This document shows positions 8,558-17,280 of a stretch of 54,164 bases of DNA, piece by piece. Within the stretch, counting starts at the first letter, position 1; the number at the start of each line of letters is the position of its first letter. Both the position numbers and the translations under genes were made by a program. Source of the DNA: Paenibacillus sp. 1001270B_150601_E10. GTDB taxonomy: Bacteria > Bacillota > Bacilli > Paenibacillales > Paenibacillaceae. The stretch covers positions 93,210 through 147,373 of the forward strand of contig NZ_JADMOL010000003.1 of the NCBI RefSeq assembly GCF_015558675.1, in the 5' to 3' direction. The notes beneath the pieces were generated by a model. The model worked only from the letters and a program-made list of their open reading frames with translations. It made no database searches and had not been told where the DNA came from.

Positions 8558-11287
8558 TTACATGTACTCGATATATTCGAGCAATCTCTTCACCATCACT
8601 GCCGCTTGTGCACGCGTTGCCTGTTGTCTAGGACCAAACGTGTTGTAGGTCAAGCCTTGTATTATGCCTGCTTCCATGGTCTTCGCAACAGCATCTTGAG
8701 CGGAGGTACTAATCTGATTGCGATCCGTAAAGCTCGCCATCCACTGGCTTACAGGACGGGACAGCTGAATGGTATTGCCCGTATGGATAAGTGTGCGATT
8801 CATCATGAGCGCGATTTGCTCCCGAGTAATCACACTCTCCGGCTTAAATGTGCCGTCTGCATGACCGGAAATAATCCCCGCTTTTACTGCCGCTCCGATA
8901 TAAGGTGCAGCCGCTGAGCTTGTAGACACGTCTCTAAAGCGCTTAGAGGCGTCTAGATCCCCGTCTAAGCCGATTCCTTTGGCAATAAGCACTGCAAAGT
9001 CTCCTCGCGTGATCGCCTTGTTAGGCTCGAATCTCGTCCCAACCACAGCATCCGCGATAAATCTTCCGGATAGTGCCTGAATGTCATTCATTCCCCAATG
9101 GCCGTTAATATCAGTAAAATACATATTGCTGCGCGCAATTGCAATGGCGCTGTTGCCTGTCAGCATGCTGTTTACAACTTGTGAACTGCTCTCGCTCTTC
9201 ACATGTGTTGGAATATAGGCAATCTTACCGTTAATCGTCGGGTTCTGGCGAACAACCGCTATCTCATTCCCGCTGATCATGCGACCTGCTTGATAGCTAA
9301 TATGTGTCTTAGCCGTTACCTCGGATTCCTTTCCTGCACTTGAGTATGCCGTCAGACTGAACATAACCGGCTCCACAAGCGACGTCCCACTTGCCGTGCG
9401 AATACCGTTAATGAGGCCTGTTGCGTCTCTGGAAGGCTGACGCTCAATCTGGAATAGCAAGGTCGTGTTGTTGCTCGCGCTTAATAGCTGACGACGAATC
9501 TCGTTGAACGGAATATCACTGAGCTTAATGCTATAAAGCCAATCTCCGTAACGAACGCCTACCTTGAGATCCCCGTTTTTTCGTACCATGTCCTCAAGCG
9601 GCTTCAGTCCAATTGCAACCATAGCTGCCTTCTCATCACCACTCAAGTCAAGCGCAACAACTTCTGATCGATCCTTGGTTGCTTGATCCAGCACCTTTGC
9701 CCAATCGTCGTTGTTTACATTATATCGATTCACATATTGTCCGCTTAATGAGCGATCTGTCAGCTTGCTCGCTACTACCGTATCTACAAGCATCACATCC
9801 TGAAGGAAGTCCTTCCAATCTGCATCATGCACGTAATCAAGTACAGCTCCAGATGATCCTGAACCGGAACCAGACCCTGAACTATTGCTGAACTCTACCT
9901 TTTGATTGGAAAAGCTCTTCACCTTGCTGCCATTGGTATCCATCAAGCCTTTCGTGCCTGGTGCACTGTAGGAAATGACGACGGATTGATTCCAGTCCAG
10001 ATTTTTCGATAGGGTAATGATGACCTGTGTATTATTCACTTGCACGTTCGATATCGTTTGCGTCCGATTGTCAGCTTTGACGTTAAAATAGTTTTTGGAT
10101 GGCACAGAGCCTTGATCCATAGACCCGGTCATGTCCAATGTAATTACATTGTCTCTAAACGTGGCCTTCTCAATTGAAGGCAGGTCCGAATCCTTGACCA
10201 CACCAACCTCGACGAGACTAAAGCCTGGTGCGGCATTGCCGTTAAGATCTACGATACGCTTAGGCCCTGGCACGTAGGACACCGTGACCTTGTCATTCAA
10301 TGAAGAAACGCTTGATGCCAGCGTAAGAATGACCATATTGCTCTTCACTTCTACTTTGTTTACAAATACCGCCTTATCATTGACTAGAACAGAATAGTGG
10401 CTCTTCATAGGCAGGAATAATTCATGCTCGTTCAAGCCCTCATTATAGTTAAGCGTAAGTCTGCTGCCATCGATTCTAGAGGATTCTAGTATTGGCGGCT
10501 TGGTGTCAATGGTATTGCGGACAAATACCGGTCCAAATCCCATTATCGGAGCATTATTGCGATCCCTGATAGGATAGGATCCAGGCTTGTACTGCACCTT
10601 AACCGCCTGTCCATCTGTTACATCCTGCTCTAGATTAATAACAATATTGAACCCAGACACCAATGCCTCTTTCAAACGGACTGTTTTCCCATCCACCATA
10701 ACGGTAAACTGGGACACCCCGCGGTTATCCATAGGAAGCATTTCATCACTGAACGTCATTTGTATGACTTTTCCGGTGACAGTTGCATTTACAATCTTAT
10801 TCATAAAATCTTCTACCGTGTTGGACACGTCGCGACTTGAAAAGGATGGCGCACGATTGCCGCTAAGGTCTTTTATGGGCTTGCTGCCCGGTAGATAGGT
10901 CACTTTGATAACTTGGCCAATCGCGACACCACTTTCGAGGTAAATCTGTACGTTCTTGCCCACGACTACAGCTGCAATTAAAGGACGCTCCTCATTATTA
11001 ACAACGACTTTAAAATCATCCTTAGATGGAGTGCTGGAAGGATCCAATTGCTCGTTATAGCGAAGCTCAACCATGTTTGTCTTCGCCATGAAGATAGACT
11101 CCAGGACAGGAGCTGTCGTATCTGCTGCACTTGTCGTAACAAGTCCCTTGGTATTACCTGTATCATGTGTTGAAAATGTTGTCTCTATGCTCGAAGCTGA
11201 TTCCTTAGCCTGCACCGGGATCGCCCAAGAACCTTGGATCAAAAGCAATGCTGCGATGGATGCGGCTATTCCTTGTTTGAATCTCAT
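8558..11287 (-). CDS. Exported SLH-domain protein with SwmB-like repeats
   Basis: Cell-surface protein held on the wall polymer by three C-terminal S-layer homology domains. The start is the ATG at 11287, with AAGGGTG 9 nt upstream; the frame extends to a GTG at 11299, which lacks a properly spaced site. A signal peptide (about 27 residues, ending near IPVQA) comes first. Four repeats of about 100 residues follow, each with L.YNE or similar, KVTYLPG and IKDLNGN. This is the pattern of SwmB-type Ig-like domains. A Gly-Ser linker (SGSGSGSSG) near residue 485 leads to a region of unknown role, then SLH domains from about residue 720 with TRGD, TREQ and TRAQ in place of TRAE. No catalytic motif is visible, so a structural or adhesive role is likely. 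Confidence 0.88.
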   Translation of the reverse strand: MRFKQGIAASIAALLLIQGSWAIPVQAKESASSIETTFSTHDTGNTKGLVTTSAADTTAPVLESIFMAKTNMVELRYNEQLDPSSTPSKDDFKVVVNNEERPLIAAVVVGKNVQIYLESGVAIGQVIKVTYLPGSKPIKDLSGNRAPSFSSRDVSNTVEDFMNKIVNATVTGKVIQMTFSDEMLPMDNRGVSQFTVMVDGKTVRLKEALVSGFNIVINLEQDVTDGQAVKVQYKPGSYPIRDRNNAPIMGFGPVFVRNTIDTKPPILESSRIDGSRLTLNYNEGLNEHELFLPMKSHYSVLVNDKAVFVNKVEVKSNMVILTLASSVSSLNDKVTVSYVPGPKRIVDLNGNAAPGFSLVEVGVVKDSDLPSIEKATFRDNVITLDMTGSMDQGSVPSKNYFNVKADNRTQTISNVQVNNTQVIITLSKNLDWNQSVVISYSAPGTKGLMDTNGSKVKSFSNQKVEFSNSSGSGSGSGSSGAVLDYVHDADWKDFLQDVMLVDTVVASKLTDRSLSGQYVNRYNVNNDDWAKVLDQATKDRSEVVALDLSGDEKAAMVAIGLKPLEDMVRKNGDLKVGVRYGDWLYSIKLSDIPFNEIRRQLLSASNNTTLLFQIERQPSRDATGLINGIRTASGTSLVEPVMFSLTAYSSAGKESEVTAKTHISYQAGRMISGNEIAVVRQNPTINGKIAYIPTHVKSESSSQVVNSMLTGNSAIAIARSNMYFTDINGHWGMNDIQALSGRFIADAVVGTRFEPNKAITRGDFAVLIAKGIGLDGDLDASKRFRDVSTSSAAAPYIGAAVKAGIISGHADGTFKPESVITREQIALMMNRTLIHTGNTIQLSRPVSQWMASFTDRNQISTSAQDAVAKTMEAGIIQGLTYNTFGPRQQATRAQAAVMVKRLLEYIEYM

Positions 11288-11655
11288 ATGTATGTTCACC
11301 CTTCCGTTCTAAGACACACTTACTCTTATTTTTCGGATGATTGAGCCTTTTTCTTTATAGAAAACAGGTTTTTCCTATTTCTTAAATGTGCATCGCTATA
11401 ACATGTAGGATTTTTTTCTCTTATGGACGTACTCCATCCCAATCATTTGTAATAAAAAGATTTATCCGGATAACTGATTTCCTGGATTAATTGCAAATAA
11501 CAGATGACACACATAATAGAGAAAGAAACAGAACGTTTATAAATTCAGAATGTACTTTTCTTAGTTTGCTTTTTCTCCTATTCCACATAAAAACCCCCTG
11601 CTCCAACAATGGAAACAGGGGGGTGAATAACACATATATAATTGCTTCGCTTTAA
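11288..11655. other. Intergenic region between metK and an SLH gene
   Basis: It holds the metK terminator (11588-11623) and about 290 nt of AT-rich sequence that should contain the promoter of the SLH gene. No clear -35/-10 pair could be assigned, and there is no convincing reading frame. Confidence 0.5.
11588..11623 (-). terminator. Intrinsic terminator of metK
   Basis: Minus strand: CCCCCTGTTTCC and TTGGAGCAGGGGG form a GC-rich stem followed by TTTTT, 32 nt after the metK stop. Confidence 0.9.
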
Positions 11656-12858
11656 TTATAGACCTGCTTGTGTACGAAGGGCATCTACCTTGTCCACATT
11701 CTCCCAAGGAAGTTCAACATCTGTACGGCCAAAGTGTCCATAAGCAGCTGTTTGCTTGTAGATTGGTCGACGAAGATCCAGCATCTTGATGATGCCTGCT
11801 GGGCGAAGGTCAAAGTTCTCTTTAATCAGCTCAACGAGCTTCTCTTCAGCAACTTTGCCTGTGCCATACGTATCCACGTTGATGGATACTGGGCTAGCAA
11901 CACCAATCGCATAAGCCAATTGGATTTCGCACTTGTCAGCCAAGCCAGCTGCAACGATGTTCTTCGCCACGTAGCGAGCTGCATAAGCTGCAGAGCGGTC
12001 AACCTTTGTAGGATCCTTACCAGAGAATGCACCGCCGCCATGACGAGCATAGCCACCGTACGTATCCACGATGATCTTACGTCCTGTAAGACCTGCATCT
12101 CCTTGAGGACCACCGATTACAAAGCGGCCTGTTGGGTTAATGAAATATTTGGTCTGTTCATCCAGCCATTCCGCCGGCACAACAGGAGCGATAACATGTT
12201 CACGAATATCTTGTTGGATTTGTTCCAAAGATGCATCTTCCGCATGCTGTGTAGACACAACAATGGTGTCAATGCGAACTGGCTTGCCATCTTGATATTC
12301 AACTGTAACTTGCGTCTTACCATCTGGACGAAGGTAACCAAGCTTACCGTTCTTGCGTACTTCTGCTAAACGGCGAGAAATACGGTGGGACAGAGCGATC
12401 GGAAGCGGCATCAGCTCAGGTGTTTCGTTTGTCGCAAAGCCAAACATCAAGCCTTGGTCGCCTGCACCGATGTTCTCCTTCTCATTCTTTACATCTTCTT
12501 CTGTACGGGTTTCAATGCCTTCGTTAACGCCTTGAGCGATATCTGGTGATTGTTCGTTCAAAGATGTTAACACCGCACAAGTGTTATAGTCGAATCCATA
12601 TTTCGCACGTGTATAACCGATCTCTTTGATCGTGTTACGAACGATGGATGGAATATCAACATAATCGGCTGTGGTGCTGATCTCACCGATAACAAGCACT
12701 AGGCCTGTTGCTACGGAAACCTCGCACGCTACCCGTGCATTCGGGTCATTTGCCAGAAAGGCGTCCAATACCGCATCTGAAATCTGGTCACAGATCTTAT
12801 CTGGATGTCCCTCAGTGACGGATTCGGAAGTAAACAAGTGGCGTCCTTTAATAGACAA
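11656..12858 (-). CDS. metK: S-adenosylmethionine synthetase
   Basis: Cytoplasmic enzyme making S-adenosylmethionine from methionine and ATP. The family motifs are all present: [17 protein letters not shown] near the N-terminus, [10 protein letters not shown] near residue 120, and the phosphate-binding [19 protein letters not shown] near residue 265. Length (400) is normal. The start codon is TTG at 12858, preceded by GGGAGG at 10 nt; no in-frame ATG fits the family N-terminus better. It is a single-gene unit with its own promoter at 12968-12996 and terminator at 11588-11623. The leader carries a further terminator-like hairpin (12911-12944), so attenuation is likely. Confidence 0.97.
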   Translation of the reverse strand: MSIKGRHLFTSESVTEGHPDKICDQISDAVLDAFLANDPNARVACEVSVATGLVLVIGEISTTADYVDIPSIVRNTIKEIGYTRAKYGFDYNTCAVLTSLNEQSPDIAQGVNEGIETRTEEDVKNEKENIGAGDQGLMFGFATNETPELMPLPIALSHRISRRLAEVRKNGKLGYLRPDGKTQVTVEYQDGKPVRIDTIVVSTQHAEDASLEQIQQDIREHVIAPVVPAEWLDEQTKYFINPTGRFVIGGPQGDAGLTGRKIIVDTYGGYARHGGGAFSGKDPTKVDRSAAYAARYVAKNIVAAGLADKCEIQLAYAIGVASPVSINVDTYGTGKVAEEKLVELIKENFDLRPAGIIKMLDLRRPIYKQTAAYGHFGRTDVELPWENVDKVDALRTQAGL

Positions 12859-12910
12859 TTGGACTCAACCTCCCATACCATAATGTGACTCTCTCTATGG
12901 AAAGTCTAGA

Positions 12911-12944
12911 CAAAAAACGAACCTTTTCCCAAATGGAAAAGGTT
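12911..12944 (-). terminator. Terminator-like hairpin inside the metK leader
   Basis: Minus strand: a perfect 10-bp stem (AACCTTTTCC / GGAAAAGGTT), 5-nt loop, then CG and six T. It lies between the metK promoter and its ribosome-binding site, so most transcripts could end here. No S-box aptamer is visible before it: only about 15-20 nt separate the predicted start of transcription from the stem. It could alternatively terminate readthrough from the SASP gene. Confidence 0.75.
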
Positions 12945-12967
12945 GTTATACCAGCCTTCGAAAATTC

Positions 12968-12996
12968 ATATTACTGTATTTGTCAAGCCATGTCAA
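12968..12996 (-). promoter_or_regulatory. Sigma-A promoter of metK
   Basis: Minus strand: consensus -35 TTGACA (12991-12996), 17-nt spacer, -10 TAATAT (12968-12973). Transcription would begin near 12961, giving a leader of about 100 nt. Confidence 0.85.
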
Positions 12997-13040
12997 TCAA
13001 TGAATCCAAAAATATGTTGGAAAATGATTGCACATTTTCT

Positions 13041-13337
13041 TTACAATTCTGTGTCACCGTGAAAGGATTGTTCGGCTTGGGCGATAAGGCGCTTTGTAAT
13101 CTCCCCACCAACCGAACCCGTTTGGCGCGAAGTCATATGTCCCCAGCTGTCATGTCCCTTAGAGCCATAAGCACTTGAGAAGTATTCACCAAAGTCCAAT
13201 CCAAACTCCGTATCACTAAAGCCCATTCCTACACGTTGAGATGATACCGGTAAACCAAACTCTGCCGCAATTTCATATTTCATTTGGTAAAGCGCATCTT
13301 TGCTTGCAGGGACCAATTTCTTTTTATTATTCGCCAT
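13041..13337 (-). CDS. Alpha/beta-type small acid-soluble spore protein with an insertion
   Basis: DNA-coating protein of the forespore core. Both halves of the family signature are present: the germination-protease cleavage region ALYQMKYEIAAEFG and the DNA-binding helix TSRQTGSVGGEITKRLIAQAEQ. Between them lie about 40 residues (rich in G, F, S, with DFGEYFSSAYGSKGHDSWG) where B. subtilis SspA has about 7, which explains the length of 98 instead of about 70. The Shine-Dalgarno AAAGGAGG is 9 nt from the ATG. A sigma-G-like -10 (CATACTA, 13374-13380 on the minus strand) lies upstream, but I see no good -35 partner. It is monocistronic between metK and a terminator at 13425-13461. Confidence 0.93.
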   Translation of the reverse strand: MANNKKKLVPASKDALYQMKYEIAAEFGLPVSSQRVGMGFSDTEFGLDFGEYFSSAYGSKGHDSWGHMTSRQTGSVGGEITKRLIAQAEQSFHGDTEL

Positions 13338-13424
13338 AAAATGATTCCTCCTTTAATTAAATGCTGGTGAGCTTAGTATGTGCCTGTCGCTCATCTGCAC
13401 CCGAAGGAAATCTTGTTTATGCTG

Positions 13425-13461
13425 ACAAAAAGAAGAAGCGACCATAAGGCCGCTTCTTTTT
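13425..13461. terminator. Bidirectional intrinsic terminator
   Basis: AGAAGCG.CC / GG.CGCTTCT stem (one mismatch) with loop ATAA, flanked by TTTTT on the plus strand and TCTTTTTG on the minus strand. It separates the SASP gene from the upstream secreted-protein unit, although it lies about 460 nt after that unit's last stop. Confidence 0.75.
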
Positions 13462-13599
13462 AGTAATTACATGTTCTCAACGCAACATGACAGCTGCTAT
13501 TAACTATGCTTCAATAGATCAATGAGCAATCAGCTGATATCCACTATGCACTTCTTGTGGTTTGTATTTGTTCATACAATACTTGCAACATTATCTTTC

Positions 13600-13870
13600 A
13601 TGCATGTGCTTTACATTAACTTCTGTATTAATGATTCACAAGTTGCTTTACTTTCAATGCACAAGAAATATGAGTTGTATCCTGTATCGTACATATTATC
13701 AACTGCGATTGATCATCCTAAAGATAACCAAAGGCTTCATCAAAAGTATCTTTCAGCTCATTAAGTCGATCCAACGATGCAATCGACTAATAAAGTCAGA
13801 CATACCTCATTAACTCTTCGATGCTGTTGTAAGGCTTTAGCTTTTGACAACTCACCTGAACCATTTTGCT
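13600..13870 (-). pseudogene. Possible decayed gene remnant
   Basis: One minus-strand frame reads through about 80 codons with in-frame stops at three places, and the peptide between them has coding-like composition (KLKPYNSIEELMRYV; SIASLDRLNELKDTF; DDQSQLIICTIQDTTH). No family is recognised. Chance is a real alternative. Confidence 0.25.
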
Positions 13871-13921
13871 TTTGTTATCGATTAAGATCAATGAGTGCTG
13901 ATGGGATACTGGAATTTGGAA

Positions 13922-14479
13922 TTATTCACTTACTTTTTGAATCTCATATCCACCGCGTACCATAACGACAACACTGTTTTTAACCGTGTCTTTCGCTACT
14001 ATACCACGTCCATCACGAGGGAACATCAGTAAGTGGTTCGTAGGCGCATCTGTACCGTTCGCTAGATCGGCACCAGCTGTCAAATCAGATACCCCATTCG
14101 CATCCGAGCTGTAAATTGCAGCTTTCCCTGCTCGAATCACAAACTCGGCTCCCGCCTTAGCTACAAGCTGCTGCCCTGGCTTGATCGTTACGATCTCCAT
14201 AGCGGTGTCAGCTGAGCTCCCACCTTCACTATCGCCAGTGCTGCCTCCTGTGTTGCCTGAGCCCGAGTTATTGCCTCCACTGCCTGTACCACCTTGCTGC
14301 TTCCCAATCTCCTCTTGCACGAGCTTCTTGATCTGTGTATCGACATAGCTCTTCGTAACCAAAGGATCTTGGGAATCACCGGGTTGGGCACTTAGAAGAC
14401 CATTGTTACTAATCATAATTGTCCCAACACCCAATGTTAGTAAAGCAATTGAACTAACTAACCATTTCTTTTTCTTCAT
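13922..14479 (-). CDS. Secreted protein of unknown function (185 aa)
   Basis: Not a family I can name, although similar proteins are common in Paenibacillus-like genomes. N-terminal signal peptide or anchor (MKKKKWLVSSIALLTLGVG), then DPLVTKSYVDTQIKKLVQEEIGKQ, predicted helical, followed by a Gly/Ser/Asn linker (residues 63-90). A compact C-terminal domain has IKPGQQLVAKAGAEFVIRAG, an acidic DLTAGADLANG, and HLLMFPRDGRG...VMVRGGYEI, which looks beta-rich. It lies 18 nt downstream of the 830-codon secreted protein gene and is very likely in the same transcript. GGAG lies 11 nt before the ATG. The 'SYVD' helix plus linker plus beta domain may form a wall-associated oligomer; this is inference. 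Confidence 0.8.
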   Translation of the reverse strand: MKKKKWLVSSIALLTLGVGTIMISNNGLLSAQPGDSQDPLVTKSYVDTQIKKLVQEEIGKQQGGTGSGGNNSGSGNTGGSTGDSEGGSSADTAMEIVTIKPGQQLVAKAGAEFVIRAGKAAIYSSDANGVSDLTAGADLANGTDAPTNHLLMFPRDGRGIVAKDTVKNSVVVMVRGGYEIQKVSE

Positions 14480-14497
14480 TTATAAAACAACTCCATA

Positions 14498-16981
14498 TTA
14501 TCCGAAATTTGAAATATAGTGCTTAAGCAGCAACTTTCTCGCGCCATTAACTTCCTCATACACGTTAATATGGAAACCTGTATATGCAACACCTTTCATA
14601 GCAGGATCATTGATAGTAAATGAATTTTGGATTTTGTCCCCTACGGAAAGTGCTTCATTTCCTTTTCCTAATGCATAAGCTTTACTGAATTTTTTCCCAT
14701 TGTATTCAATCTCTAGCACCAGTTTATGATCTCTTAACATATAATCAAATGGATTATACTCAGACATTGTGTATTCAAAATTGAATTGTGCTTCATCATT
14801 ATTGTTTGTTGAAGCACTTACCCTATTAAAGTTAAAAGTAAACGGACGTAGGTTAAGCTCACTGAAGACCGTATTTACAGTTTTATCTTCTTCTTGAATG
14901 GAAAGTAAAGCGGCATTTACGTAACTATCTGCCTTTCCATTGCCAGTAATATATTTACCATCAGCAATACCTTGTCCCACTAACAACTTAAAATCTTTTG
15001 CTTCATATTTTTTTGGGACATCGGCTTTAATAGATATTAAGTTCTGCGAGCTTGGACCCACTTCATTCTCAATTACACTTACTTCTGCTGGAATGGTAAG
15101 ACCAGAGTCGGTATAATAATATGCTTGTAGTACTGGAAGTTTTGTGAATCTCTTTCCAATGTTCTGGTAAGTAAGTTGTGATTCAATGACGTTTTGAGAG
15201 CTGCCTGTATAAGTATTTGCTTCGAGTACGTAAAGCTCTGCCTCAGTTCCGTCTTGCTTTAGCGTATATTTTGCAGTCGAACCCGGCTGGTACACTGGGA
15301 TACTTGATTCCTCTGATTTTATCATAAAATTACCTACAGTTGCGACTGGTTTATCATTGATCACTTCTGACAAGGTTATTTTAGCATCATCAAATTTGGC
15401 ATCGCTCGATACTTTCGTCGTGAGGATTAATTCTGATGACTCCCCAGGTTTTAATCCTACACTATTTTGTACATTTAACAAGAATGTCTCATCAGCATTT
15501 ACCTTTACTCCATTCAACCATGCGGTAGCTTGTAGCTTAGGCATCCCTTGCATTTCTTTTCCTATGTTCTTCACGAGAATTGTTGCGTTAACAATATCCT
15601 GGTTAGACCAAGGTAATCTCTCAAAGCTCTTAACGGTTACCTCATAGACTCCTTCTTTATTCACATAAGTGACCTTATCTTCACTTGTTACTACCTTACT
15701 TTCAGGTATTCTAAATTGCGCTACAAGATAATCGTTATTTTTGGATTCAACAGGTGATTTCTTAACAATCAATTTTAGATTATTAAGAGACGCATCCGCT
15801 GGAATTGAAGAAGATAGATTCAACTCAGTTTTAATATTCGGAAGCAATTCCTTCTCACTATCTTGGACATTAACAGGATACAGTGCCCCATCAGATGTCA
15901 TAATATAGTACATGTAAGAAGGCAATTTCACTGGATTTTTACTGTTGTTTTTCAAGCCTAATGACAATGTGATATTGTGGTATTCTGAATTTGAATCAAT
16001 CATCGTATGATCGATATTCGTAGCCACAGTAGAATTTTCAATAGTAATTGAACCACTTTTTCCAGCAGGTGTAATTGTGTTAATCGCACTTCTTAGCATC
16101 AGCTTATAATAAGCAACAGGCAATTCTTCTTTCGATTCTGTCCCTTCAACTTCCGAAATAAACAATTGATAATTATCTTTCTTTAAGTCTTTTGGTAATT
16201 TTGCATAGTAATTTATTTTTTTCTTTTCACCAGGCTTTAACTGATTATCAGTTTGATCTGGTTCAAGGGCATAATATTTATTCCCACTTGTTCTCAGATA
16301 ATACTTGTAATTTGCCAAAGAAATGGTGGAGTCACTTGTATTTGTCATGTACATAGCAACCATAGCTTCCGTTTGAGATCCGATCTCTACTAATTGCAAT
16401 GCTGAAGTTATAGTAAGAACTTTGTTATTGCCTTGTGTAATATACTGTTCTTTTCCAATTGGAGCAGCATTGGAATAGTTATGTGGAACTTTTATTGAAC
16501 CGATTTGCCTTTCAAATCCAGCTACTGAAAAATCCCATTTGATAACATTCAATGATAAGTTCGAATAATTCAATTTCGAGTTAACAGTCGTGTATATTTT
16601 AAATGTCCGAGAAGTATTGGGCGCTATAAGATTATCCTTCTTTTCTGTTAAGCCTTTGATCTGAACAGAATATTTTTCACCTGTATTTGATTTAACATTG
16701 AACCAATAATCTATCAAATTTAATGACTTTGATTCTTTATTATGAACCGTAACCGTAAAATATACGACTTTATCATTCTGTAAATGATTAAACTGAACAT
16801 CATTAACTTCAAGATAACTTTTGGATGTTAGCATAACTTTATTATTGATTTGATTACTATGTACTTTATTAGTGCTTACGGATGCTGCCTGCACTTTATT
16901 GTCTATAGGATGTAAAGTAAACAACGAAGCTGCAGTTGCTAAAGCCATACTCATTAATAATACCTTTTTCCCTTTATACAA
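14498..16981 (-). CDS. Large secreted protein of unknown function with repeated beta-sandwich-like domains
   Basis: No named family recognised. The signal peptide (VLLMSMALATAASLFTLHP...VQAAS) is followed by five or six units of about 120-150 residues. Each starts with a strand such as VNDVQFNHLQNDKVVYFTVTV and continues with L.P...Y, KPGE or ANTS turns, resembling DUF4352-like or Ig-like folds. There are no cysteines in conserved pairs, no catalytic motif and no SLH or sortase signal. The likely start is TTG at 16981, because GAGGTG is 6 nt upstream; a GTG at 16990 overlaps that Shine-Dalgarno. The coding sequence is visibly richer in A and T than its neighbours, hinting at different origin or relaxed codon use. 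It is the first gene of a two-gene unit next to the S-layer gene, suggesting a surface role. Confidence 0.8.
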   Translation of the reverse strand: MYKGKKVLLMSMALATAASLFTLHPIDNKVQAASVSTNKVHSNQINNKVMLTSKSYLEVNDVQFNHLQNDKVVYFTVTVHNKESKSLNLIDYWFNVKSNTGEKYSVQIKGLTEKKDNLIAPNTSRTFKIYTTVNSKLNYSNLSLNVIKWDFSVAGFERQIGSIKVPHNYSNAAPIGKEQYITQGNNKVLTITSALQLVEIGSQTEAMVAMYMTNTSDSTISLANYKYYLRTSGNKYYALEPDQTDNQLKPGEKKKINYYAKLPKDLKKDNYQLFISEVEGTESKEELPVAYYKLMLRSAINTITPAGKSGSITIENSTVATNIDHTMIDSNSEYHNITLSLGLKNNSKNPVKLPSYMYYIMTSDGALYPVNVQDSEKELLPNIKTELNLSSSIPADASLNNLKLIVKKSPVESKNNDYLVAQFRIPESKVVTSEDKVTYVNKEGVYEVTVKSFERLPWSNQDIVNATILVKNIGKEMQGMPKLQATAWLNGVKVNADETFLLNVQNSVGLKPGESSELILTTKVSSDAKFDDAKITLSEVINDKPVATVGNFMIKSEESSIPVYQPGSTAKYTLKQDGTEAELYVLEANTYTGSSQNVIESQLTYQNIGKRFTKLPVLQAYYYTDSGLTIPAEVSVIENEVGPSSQNLISIKADVPKKYEAKDFKLLVGQGIADGKYITGNGKADSYVNAALLSIQEEDKTVNTVFSELNLRPFTFNFNRVSASTNNNDEAQFNFEYTMSEYNPFDYMLRDHKLVLEIEYNGKKFSKAYALGKGNEALSVGDKIQNSFTINDPAMKGVAYTGFHINVYEEVNGARKLLLKHYISNFG

Positions 16982-17240
16982 ATCTTTCACCTCTTCTACG
17001 TAAGTATCCTATCTTAACAGTACAATTAAATAGAGGGGTTGACCAGTTAAAGTTTTTTAATATACTGAATTATACTATTTGTGTACAACTCATAATTCGA
17101 AGGCATTTATATTGTTTAATTCAGTTTACACACCTCTTTATTACCTTCAAGTAACACCTTAAGAGTGTTCTTTACTATTTAATTAGTTGATAAACAAGTA
17201 ATTATTTCTTCCCACACAAAAAACCACTACAGTTCAACTA

Positions 17241-17269
17241 AAAAAGGCTATCCTATAAGGATAGCCTTT
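17241..17269 (-). terminator. Intrinsic terminator of the S-layer gene
   Basis: Perfect 9-bp stem (GGCTATCCT / AGGATAGCC) with a 3-nt loop, followed on the minus strand by about six T, directly after the stop codon region. Confidence 0.92.
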
Positions 17270-17280
17270 AAAAGATTTAC

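Larger units (their letters stand above)
13338..13921. other. Gene-poor stretch with a terminator and possible gene remnant
   Basis: It holds the SASP promoter region and a hairpin at 13425-13461. From about 13870 down to 13600 one minus-strand frame gives coding-like peptide (SIEELMRYV, then DRLNELKDTFDEAFGYL) broken by three stops. Plus-strand frames here (starting at 13522 and 13562) have no ribosome-binding site and are probably chance. Confidence 0.45.

Noticed and set aside
12860..13040. S-box (SAM-I) riboswitch for metK
   Set aside because: No S-box core motifs are found and too little RNA lies between promoter and terminator stem.
13522..13813. Plus-strand small membrane proteins in the gene-poor gap
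   Set aside because: No ribosome-binding site or promoter; two overlapping frames in AT-rich DNA suggest chance.
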